Shown: positions 50,032 through 56,163 of the stretch, in pieces
Layout of the letters: each line of letters begins with the position of its first letter
How positions within the stretch are numbered: position 1 is the stretch's first letter
From: a virus
Strand: one strand, 5' to 3'
Length of the DNA stretch: 59,062 bases
Virus record (IMG/VR): IMGVR_UViG_3300023179_007765
Span: 1 to 59,062 of that record
Position numbers and translations under genes: made by a program
Notes under the pieces: generated by a model
The model's database searches: none
The model's input: the letters and a program-made list of their open reading frames with translations, nothing else
What the model was told of the DNA's origin: nothing

Positions 50032-50364
50032 GTGACCCCTGACAAAGATCCTTCGACCTACGGCCTGATCACCTACCTGTGGGTGACCGGGCTGGCCGCC
50101 TGGGGTGGCCTGGTCAATTTCTACCGTAAGGTGAAGTCCGGCGAGACCCGAGCTTTCAACGTGGTGGAACTGATCGGCGAGATTGCCACCTCGGCGTTTG
50201 CCGGCCTCATCACCTTCTGGCTGTGCGAGGCCGCACAGTTCAACCCGCTGGTCACTGCCGCCCTGGTCGGCATCTCCGGCCACATGGGCAGCCAGGCCAT
50301 CTATCAACTGGAGCGCTGGGCACAAAAGCGCCTGGGCACACCCGCAGAAAGGGAGCGGCCATGA
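50032..50364 (+). CDS. Holin-like small membrane protein (LydA/holin_3 type)
   Basis: 110 residues from GTG 50032 behind AAGGAGACAAG; an in-frame ATG at 49993 lies in gpD and has no such site. Three hydrophobic regions (YLWVTGLAAWGGLVNFY, EIATSAFAGLITFWLCEAAQ and PLVTAALVGISGHMGSQA). Position directly before the endolysin supports a holin. It overlaps the endolysin start by 4 bases. Confidence 0.82.
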   Translation: MTPDKDPSTYGLITYLWVTGLAAWGGLVNFYRKVKSGETRAFNVVELIGEIATSAFAGLITFWLCEAAQFNPLVTAALVGISGHMGSQAIYQLERWAQKRLGTPAERERP

Positions 50365-50879
50365 ACGCCATCGATACGATCCTCGACGACATCATGCGCC
50401 GGGAAGGCGGCTACGTGAATCACCCCGCCGACCGGGGTGGGCCAACGAACTTCGGCATCACCGCGCAGACGCTGGGTAGCTGGCGCAAGCTGGGTCGTCC
50501 GGCCACGGCCGCAGAGGTGCAAGCACTGACTGAAACCGAGGCCCGCGCCATCTACCGTCAGCAGTACATCACCGATCCCGGCTTTGAAGTCATCACCCAT
50601 CCGGCACTGCTGCATCTGCTGGTGGACGCCGGCGTGCATTCCGGGGCGAAGCGGGCGGCGCAATGGCTGCAGGCAGCGCTCGGCGTTGCTGCCGATGGCG
50701 TGATCGGTCCCAAGACTCGCGCAGCACTGGCGGCCACCGACCAAGGTGTGCTCTATGGCAAGGTGCTGGGACAGCGCCTGCGCCATCTCGGACGCCTGAT
50801 CACCAACGACCCCAAGCAGTCAGCGTTCGCCGCTGGCTGGATGAACCGGATGGCCGAATTCGTGGAGGGCACGGTATGA
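50361..50879 (+). CDS. Endolysin, glycosyl hydrolase family 108 (muramidase)
   Basis: 172 residues. IMRREGGYVNHPADRGGPTN contains the catalytic Glu (residue 15) of GH108/lysozyme-like phage endolysins, followed by FGITAQTL. A C-terminal peptidoglycan-binding-3-type region (LQAALGVAADGVIGPKTRAA) completes the family architecture. It degrades peptidoglycan at lysis. Confidence 0.95.
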   Translation: MNAIDTILDDIMRREGGYVNHPADRGGPTNFGITAQTLGSWRKLGRPATAAEVQALTETEARAIYRQQYITDPGFEVITHPALLHLLVDAGVHSGAKRAAQWLQAALGVAADGVIGPKTRAALAATDQGVLYGKVLGQRLRHLGRLITNDPKQSAFAAGWMNRMAEFVEGTV

Positions 50880-51304
50880 CTCCGCTACTCACCACTTTGG
50901 CGCCTGGCTTGCTGGAAGCGGGAAGCCGCCTGATCGACCGCCTGGTGCCGGACCCCGCCGAGCGGGAGAAAGCCAAGCTCGCGTTACTGCAGGCGGAAGG
51001 GCAACTGGCGCTGCAGGAGATGCAGACGAGTCTCTCCGCGATCCTGGCTGAAGCCAACTCAGCCGACCCTTGGACCAGCCGGGCGCGGCCGACCTTCCTG
51101 TACGTCATCTACGGCGTGATCCTGCTGTGTGTGATGGGCGCCATCATCGGCATCTGGTGGCCGACGCACGTCTTCCAGGCTGCGGAGAACCTCAACAAGC
51201 TGCTGGGTGCGGTGCCCGAGAGCCTGTGGTGGCTCTTCGGTGCTGGCTACCTCGGCTACACCGGGGCGCGCAGCTTTGACAAGTGGCGTGGGCCAGTGCG
51301 CTGA
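50876..51304 (+). CDS. 3TM holin-type protein
   Basis: 142 residues from ATG 50876 (ATGA overlap with the endolysin). An amphipathic start (LTTLAPGLLEAGSRLIDRLV), then coiled-coil-like KLALLQAEGQLALQEMQTSL, RPTFLYVIYGVILLCVMGAI and WWLFGAGYLGYTGARSFDKW. This is the holin of 3TMs superfamily form. The two holin-type genes flank the endolysin. No Rz/Rz1 spanin was recognised. Confidence 0.85.
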   Translation: MTPLLTTLAPGLLEAGSRLIDRLVPDPAEREKAKLALLQAEGQLALQEMQTSLSAILAEANSADPWTSRARPTFLYVIYGVILLCVMGAIIGIWWPTHVFQAAENLNKLLGAVPESLWWLFGAGYLGYTGARSFDKWRGPVR

Positions 51305-51338
51305 CCGGTGCTGCCGCGCACGACAACCTCAAAAGACG

Positions 51339-51387
51339 ATCCCCCGATCTCACTGCCTTCACCGGTGGTGGGGTCGGGGGATTTTTG
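51339..51387 (+). terminator. Terminator closing the late operon
   Basis: ATCCCCCGA (51339-51347) pairs with TCGGGGGAT (51374-51382), followed by TTTTT. It lies 35 bases after the last lysis gene, so the following cargo cassette is a separate unit. Confidence 0.9.
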
Positions 51388-51429
51388 CGTTTGTGGTGTC
51401 CGAGACTTCGTAGCGTTGAACGGTTCTCA

Positions 51430-51458
51430 TTGAATTCGTGTCAACCATAGTGTAAACT
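51430..51458 (+). promoter_or_regulatory. Promoter of the cargo cassette
   Basis: TTGAAT (51430-51435) and TAAACT (51453-51458) are spaced 17 bp. It is the only clear sigma-70-like promoter between the late terminator and the cassette, giving expression in the lysogen. The region is much AT-richer than the tail genes. Confidence 0.7.
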
Positions 51459-51519
51459 GACAACCCCTGTGACAACCAGGGCGACAGCTTTCTAGGCAAC
51501 CAACCAAAGGAGAAAACGC

Positions 51520-52314
51520 GTGAAAATGACCAAAGCGCCTGTTTATTACGCACTGGCTCAAGCGCAGTTTAATCCTGTGGCTGCCATGGCAAAGTACGTC
51601 GACGAGATTCAAGACATCCTGCGCCGGGAGGGGTATACCCTTTTTGAGCCGCAAGAAATCACGCAACTGCAGTTCGTGGGGGCTGCTGGACAAGCGCCGG
51701 CTAATCCCGAGCTAATGAAAGTTACCAATTGGCTGATTTCAAAGGCTGATCGGACTGCTGGCTTTATTTTGGGCTCATCCTCTCTGGCCTACCACACAAC
51801 TCATTATGAAACTCGGAACGAGTTCTTGCCGGAGTTGGTGCAGGGATTGCAAGCTGTTCACAAGGTGGTTTTTCTAGATCACATTGCTCGACTGGGTTTG
51901 CGTTATCTCGATGCGGTGATTCCCGGCGAAGACGAGCAGGTTTCGCAGTATTTGGCTGATGGTTTGCAGGGCGTGACATTCGGCGCAAAGCAGCGTTACG
52001 CGATGAGCGAGTCTGTTTTTGAGACAGAAACAGGGCCACTGGTGAAATCAGGGACTTTGGTTGCGCGCGTTTATCGTGCGACATCTCCTCTTGGTTATCC
52101 GCCCGATCTGATTCCTCACGGGCTTCAGCCAATGCCTCGCTTCCAGAGGAGCGACACGATCTCCCACGCTGTGATTGATACCGATCACTATGTTGAAGGC
52201 AGAATGCCTATTGATTTTGAGCAGATCAAGGCACAGTTGGCGTCGCTGCACACGGGGATCAAGCAATCTTTCGAGGCAACTATTACGTCTTACGCTGCAG
52301 AAGTCTGGCGCTGA
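51520..52314 (+). CDS. TIGR04255-family protein (cargo cassette gene 1)
   Basis: 264 residues from GTG 51520, behind AAGGAG at 51507. The opening KAPVYYALAQAQFNPVAAMA, YVDEIQDILRREGYTLF, then LGLRYLDAVIPG and the closing FEATITSYAAEVWR are typical of TIGR04255, a sporadically distributed family of unknown activity. It starts a four-gene unit between the lysis genes and the integrase, a usual place for lysogenic-conversion or defence genes. Lower GC than the phage body points to later acquisition. Confidence 0.82.
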   Translation: MKMTKAPVYYALAQAQFNPVAAMAKYVDEIQDILRREGYTLFEPQEITQLQFVGAAGQAPANPELMKVTNWLISKADRTAGFILGSSSLAYHTTHYETRNEFLPELVQGLQAVHKVVFLDHIARLGLRYLDAVIPGEDEQVSQYLADGLQGVTFGAKQRYAMSESVFETETGPLVKSGTLVARVYRATSPLGYPPDLIPHGLQPMPRFQRSDTISHAVIDTDHYVEGRMPIDFEQIKAQLASLHTGIKQSFEATITSYAAEVWR

Positions 52315-52331
52315 TTAGAGGAGGGTTGGAT

Positions 52332-52955
52332 ATGTATGCAAACCACACTGTGGGTATAAATCCACGACTGCCATTGCGCAGCGTTGCACAGACCGCTTTT
52401 GTTGTGATGCTTGTAGGAACTGGCAGTGTTTATGCAATGGATCGCTTGGACACGTGGCGACCGCACCTTCAACACCGAGTTCCGTTTATTCCGGAAGCAG
52501 GTGTTCAGAGTAATGGTTCTGAACGGATTGATGTTCGTACTCCGCTTGAGCATCTTGAAAATATCCGCACGGTATTGAACCCTGCTGTTTCAGACTTGGC
52601 ATCCGTATTTGATGTTTCACGACAGGCTATTTACAAGTGGTTATCGAACGACTCGAAGCCAGAGGCTGAAAAGTCAGCTCGTGTGCAGGCGCTCAGTCAG
52701 ATCGCAGATGCTTTCAAAGAAGCCGGCGTAGCACGTGCTGGCAGCCTTCTCAAAATGAAGACCTTTGGTGACCGGTCTCTCATGGACATCGTAAGGGCCG
52801 GAGATGATTGGCATGAGGCCGTGGATGCCCTGATTGCCGAATCGCGTGCGATGGAGCGTGCCTATGAGCGGTCTGGACTGGCCAAATCCAAGGCAAAGCC
52901 AACTTCAGATTGGCAGACCTCTCAGTCAATTCCCGCGTCGCGCGAAGATGTGTAA
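52332..52955 (+). CDS. Membrane-anchored HTH (XRE-like) protein (cargo cassette gene 2)
   Basis: 207 residues from ATG 52332. A hydrophobic segment (RSVAQTAFVVMLVGTGSVYA, about residues 16-35) near the N-terminus may cross the membrane. Residues ~77-130 form a helix-turn-helix of XRE type (DLASVFDVSRQAIYKWLSN). A C-terminal helical part follows (DDWHEAVDALIAESRAMERA). A membrane-tethered DNA-binding protein is unusual; it may be a sensor or regulator of the cassette. It follows gene 1 after 17 bases. Confidence 0.72.
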   Translation: MYANHTVGINPRLPLRSVAQTAFVVMLVGTGSVYAMDRLDTWRPHLQHRVPFIPEAGVQSNGSERIDVRTPLEHLENIRTVLNPAVSDLASVFDVSRQAIYKWLSNDSKPEAEKSARVQALSQIADAFKEAGVARAGSLLKMKTFGDRSLMDIVRAGDDWHEAVDALIAESRAMERAYERSGLAKSKAKPTSDWQTSQSIPASREDV

Positions 52956-52964
52956 GGGAGAACT

Positions 52965-53816
52965 ATGCTCGGACGTGACACGCCTTGGAGGCAGGGCAGC
53001 GTAATTGCCCAGGCGGACGCCATCGCGGCCGGCTTATTCGATGAGACTTCCTCGAGCCTCAAACGGGCTCTTGTCATTACGCACGACTGTGATCTGACGA
53101 ATGACAGAGAGCTCGAAGTCGAGGTTATGGTCGGAAATGTGGTCGACAAGCTGAACAAACAGTTCGCTCGTGCCCGTAATGTTCGGCGCCTCCACTTGGC
53201 ATTCGATACGCCGTCTGGCAACCAGCAGTTTATTGACCTGCAGATAACCGCCAAGCAATCCATCTCCAAATCTCTGATCGCCGGCTCCAAGCCAGACGGT
53301 GGCTGGGTCCTGTCGGACGAGGAGAAACGATCCCTCAAGCAGTGGCTGGCAGCACGCTATGGTCGCCCAGCTTTTCCGAACGCGTTTGAGACGCATCTTC
53401 GCAAAAATGTCAGCAAGAAAGAGACGGTAGAGGATCGACTCGGGAAGGTCCTTGAAAAAGTGAGCGCCCATTTGGTCGGGGTGTTTTTTGACTTGGGTGA
53501 AAACCGCGCTGCCGAGCTCACGGATGGATCGCCTTACGACCTGAGGATTACTGTTGTCTATGACGCGAGTGAAGGTGGACAGCCTGCGAGGCTGGCTGCT
53601 GAAGAGGTGGTCTCTGAGATTCGGGATATTTTCCAATCGGCTTATGGTCCTCCAGAGGCAGCAACTGAGATCGCGCTGGAATCTTGCGAAGCAGTTGCAG
53701 ACCTTCGCTTCCCACTATCGGATCTGCGCAAAGTGGATCAATGGCGTGCCGAATACATCAGCCTGCGCCAGGACCCTCCAGAGTCGTTCCTGGCTGTTGG
53801 AGAGCTGCCAGCGTAA
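52965..53816 (+). CDS. Hypothetical protein with HDCD motif (cargo cassette gene 3)
   Basis: 283 residues. ALVITHDCDLTNDRELEVEV (residues 35-54) has a His40-Asp41-Cys42-Asp43 cluster that could bind a metal or be catalytic. Later parts are SLKQWLAARYGRPAFPNAFE, then LRITVVYDASEGGQPARLAA and a C-terminal helical region. Proteins with this HDCD segment occur in accessory regions; no function is known to me. Nine bases separate it from gene 2, and its stop overlaps gene 4's ATG. Confidence 0.7.
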   Translation: MLGRDTPWRQGSVIAQADAIAAGLFDETSSSLKRALVITHDCDLTNDRELEVEVMVGNVVDKLNKQFARARNVRRLHLAFDTPSGNQQFIDLQITAKQSISKSLIAGSKPDGGWVLSDEEKRSLKQWLAARYGRPAFPNAFETHLRKNVSKKETVEDRLGKVLEKVSAHLVGVFFDLGENRAAELTDGSPYDLRITVVYDASEGGQPARLAAEEVVSEIRDIFQSAYGPPEAATEIALESCEAVADLRFPLSDLRKVDQWRAEYISLRQDPPESFLAVGELPA

Positions 53817-54316
53817 TGGCATCAGGGGTAACTGAAGTTCTGGGCATCACCTGCGCGGGGCACTTTTGGCAAGAAGTGGTGCTTCCGAACGCGGTGCATT
53901 ACCGCCAGCATCCTACGGCCAGGGAGGCGTTCAACTTGGCTGCGTCGTTATGGCACTTGATCGACTGGGTCTTCGAGGACCCGCGTCTGAACTCGCAGCA
54001 CCAAGAAAAGAAAGCTCTACAGACCAACCTCCGACAGCAGTGCCCGGCACTGGGTGTGATGCACGACATCACCACGCTGTACAAGCACGCTCGAATGACC
54101 AGGCCGCAAGGGAATGTGATGGCTACGGATGTGGAGATGCTGGGGGCAACGTTCTACTTCGGTCCAGGTGGTCCTGTTTCCGAACATCCAGGTGAGTACG
54201 TCGTGACCTTGGAGGGAGGGGAGCAGCGCCCATTGAACGAATTGTTCGATGAGGCGCTGAAATTTTGGGACGGCTACTTCCGCGCTGATGCGGCGGGTCA
54301 GCAGGTCACGCTATAG
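53816..54316 (+). CDS. Hypothetical helical protein (cargo cassette gene 4)
   Basis: 166 residues from ATG 53816, overlapping the stop of gene 3 by one base. Helical features: REAFNLAASLWHLIDWVFED, then ALGVMHDITTLYKHARMTRP. The D-x(4)-YKHAR pattern with the earlier helices recalls HEPN-like all-helical proteins, but the canonical R-x(4-6)-H is not certain. Its end overlaps the end of the opposite-strand integrase gene by 11 bases. Confidence 0.66.
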   Translation: MASGVTEVLGITCAGHFWQEVVLPNAVHYRQHPTAREAFNLAASLWHLIDWVFEDPRLNSQHQEKKALQTNLRQQCPALGVMHDITTLYKHARMTRPQGNVMATDVEMLGATFYFGPGGPVSEHPGEYVVTLEGGEQRPLNELFDEALKFWDGYFRADAAGQQVTL

Positions 54317-55517
54317 CCGCCACCTGAGGTGTGCCAGTGTTGGCTGCGACTGGCCGCCGCCCCACGACATTCCCCACCACATTGACCGCCTCCAGCATCG
54401 CCTGCGGCGACAGGTGCGCGTAGCGCATCGTCACCTTCGGATCGTGATGACCCAGGAGCTTTTGCACCTCGTACAGCGACCGCCCAGCGTTGACCAGGAA
54501 ACTGGCGTAGCTGTGGCGCAGGTCGTGCAGCCGCACTTCCTCCAGCCCGACTTTCTTGCGGATCGAGTCCCAGGCGTAGAAGATCGACACCGGAGGCTTC
54601 TTGGTCTTGGGGTTAAAGAACACCCAAGGGATGTCGTCCTGCCGGGGCAGCGACAGCAGCAACTCAATGGCCGCATCCGAGAGCGGGATGTGGCGCGGCT
54701 TCTTCGACTTCGACCGTGCCGCCGGCACCGTCAGCATCCGGCGATTGAAATCGATCTCGTCCCACCGGGCATCCAGGATCTCCCGCTTGCGGGCACCGGT
54801 GTAGAGCAGCAGCCGGATCACCTGGCCCACCTGCACATTGCGGTTGGTGTCGAGTTCATCAAACAGCCGCTGCACCTCGTCGGTCGTCAGGTAACGCTCC
54901 CGGGCGCCGTGGTCCTCAAAAGGCTCTACCCCATCGCAGGGGTTGCTTTTGGGCGGCAGGATGTCCCAGCGGATCGCGCAGTTGTAGATGAACTTCATCA
55001 GCACGATCATCCGGTTGCAGGTCCCGGCCGCGTAGCCCTTCTCGAACACCGCGTGGTGGAAGGCCACCACATCGGAGCGGGTGATGCGGTTCATCCGAAA
55101 CTCGGCAAACACCGGCAGGAGGTGGTTGCGCAGCATCGTCTCGTCTGTCTCCCAGCTGCGCTTGCGGGTCTTGGCGTAGGGCAGATAGCGCTCGGCCACG
55201 AAATCCCCGAAGGTCGGTACATCCTTGAAGCGATGACTCTCCACCTTGGGGTCGCCACCCTCGGTGACCATCTGCTTCATCTTGTGCGCTTTGGCCCGGG
55301 CGTCCGACACCGAAATCTCGTCAGAGCGGCCAATCCGATTCAGCCGCACCTTGCCGGCGGCGTCGCGGTAGCGGAAGTAAAAGGTGGCGCCGCCGCTGGC
55401 CCGATGCTCCAGCAGGAAGCCCTTGATCTCCGTATCGAAGTAACTCACGGCCCCGGAGGCAGGCTCGCGACCTGGCAATGTGGCCAGGAATTCGGTCGTC
55501 AACGCTTGTGCTGGCAT
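54306..55517 (-). CDS. Tyrosine recombinase / phage integrase
   Basis: 403 residues. An N-terminal arm-binding part (SYFDTEIKGFLLEHRASGGA), a SAM-like core-binding domain (FGDFVAERYLPYAKTRKRSW) and the catalytic domain: Arg243 (TGARKREIL), a Lys near 270-273 (RSKSKKPRHIPL), His331 and Arg334 (HDLRHSYASF), His357 (LLGHHDP) and Tyr366 (MRYAHLS). It integrates and excises the prophage and is transcribed towards the phage interior from a divergent region shared with the XRE gene. Confidence 0.95.
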   Translation of the reverse strand: MPAQALTTEFLATLPGREPASGAVSYFDTEIKGFLLEHRASGGATFYFRYRDAAGKVRLNRIGRSDEISVSDARAKAHKMKQMVTEGGDPKVESHRFKDVPTFGDFVAERYLPYAKTRKRSWETDETMLRNHLLPVFAEFRMNRITRSDVVAFHHAVFEKGYAAGTCNRMIVLMKFIYNCAIRWDILPPKSNPCDGVEPFEDHGARERYLTTDEVQRLFDELDTNRNVQVGQVIRLLLYTGARKREILDARWDEIDFNRRMLTVPAARSKSKKPRHIPLSDAAIELLLSLPRQDDIPWVFFNPKTKKPPVSIFYAWDSIRKKVGLEEVRLHDLRHSYASFLVNAGRSLYEVQKLLGHHDPKVTMRYAHLSPQAMLEAVNVVGNVVGRRPVAANTGTPQVAAIA

Positions 55518-55627
55518 CGTCGTGCTCCTCTATCTATTGAGGGTCATGCTACGATACAATGCGCCGGAAAGGACATAAAAAGCGTCTAATAGACCGGAAT
55601 ATTTACCTACCCAAAAAGGAGTCGACC

Positions 55628-55879
55628 ATGATCGACGGAAGACAGATCCGCGCCGCACGCGCGATGCTGGGCTGGAGCCGGGACGACCTGCTCAAGGCCT
55701 CGGGCATCTCGATGTCAGCGCTGCTGCGCATGGAAGGGGCACTGGCCGACAGCCGGGGCTCCACACTCAACAAGGTGGCCAAGGCCCTGACCCTGGCCGG
55801 CATCGAATTCGTCACTCGGGATGACGGGGCGATTGGCGTGATCCTCAAGGCACAAAATCCGCCCGATGCGCCACAATGA
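55628..55879 (+). CDS. XRE-family helix-turn-helix regulator
   Basis: 83 residues from ATG 55628, behind AAAAAGGAG; a start at 55559 is rejected. QIRAARAMLGWSRDDLLKAS then GISMSALLRMEGALADSRGS is a canonical XRE HTH, and AKALTLAGIEFVTRDDGAIG is the short C-terminal part often seen in small DNA-binding prophage regulators. Divergent to the integrase, it probably controls integrase expression or excision. Confidence 0.88.
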   Translation: MIDGRQIRAARAMLGWSRDDLLKASGISMSALLRMEGALADSRGSTLNKVAKALTLAGIEFVTRDDGAIGVILKAQNPPDAPQ

Positions 55880-55908
55880 GCACAGCATCCCGAGCACCCC
55901 AAAAGGCA

Positions 55909-55945
55909 CAAAGGCCACCTGATGAGACACATTGGGTGGCCTTTG
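55909..55945. terminator. Hairpin after the XRE gene (bidirectional terminator-like)
   Basis: CAAAGGCCACC (55909-55919) pairs with GGTGGCCTTTG (55935-55945) over 11 bp. No strong T tract on the plus strand. It may stop XRE transcription and insulate the attachment region. Confidence 0.6.
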
Positions 55946-56017
55946 CACTAGATGGCTTCGGTTGGTAGGTAGTTTGTACGTCTGATTGGCTGCAAATTGC
56001 GTCTATATAGATAGGTG

Positions 56018-56163
56018 ACACGGCTAAGTCTTTGAAAAGACAAAGGAAATATCCGATCAGAATGAAAATATGCCTTTTGCGGTAGGAAAGTGGTAGGAAG
56101 TGGGCGCTTCGAGGGCTTCAAAACGCGCGTAAGTCTTTGACTTATAAAGGGATTGCGGAGTAG
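56018..56163. other. Probable attachment (attR) and integrase arm-site region
   Basis: TAAGTCTTTGA occurs twice (about 56024 and 56130). The second is part of the palindrome TAAGTC-TTT-GACTTA (56130-56144). GGTAGGAA is repeated in tandem (about 56081-56100), with a related GGTAGGTAG at 55964. Such clustered repeats beside an integrase gene are typical of arm and core sites. The region is AT-rich and non-coding. No matching copy was found at the left end, so the crossover point is unresolved. Confidence 0.55.

Larger units (their letters stand above)
7260..56163. mobile_element. Prophage, about 49 kb, lambda-type head with P2-type contractile tail
   Basis: Gene order runs repressor, recombination/replication, terminase, capsid, tail, lysis, cargo, integrase, which is that of a complete temperate myovirus. 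All essential modules are present: integrase, terminase, portal, protease/scaffold, capsid, sheath, tube, tape measure, baseplate, endolysin and holin. The left edge is placed after the terminator at 7257, the right edge where the S-layer reading frame opens. No direct repeat marking attL/attR could be found by eye, so both ends are uncertain by 100-200 bp or more; the left end could lie as far in as ~10.3 kb if the lexA unit is not part of the phage. Confidence 0.85.

Noticed and set aside
50361-51304. Rz/Rz1 spanin pair within the lysis genes
   Set aside because: No nested lipoprotein frame with a clear lipobox or a coiled-coil membrane protein of spanin type could be recognised; the 50876 product fits a 3TM holin better.
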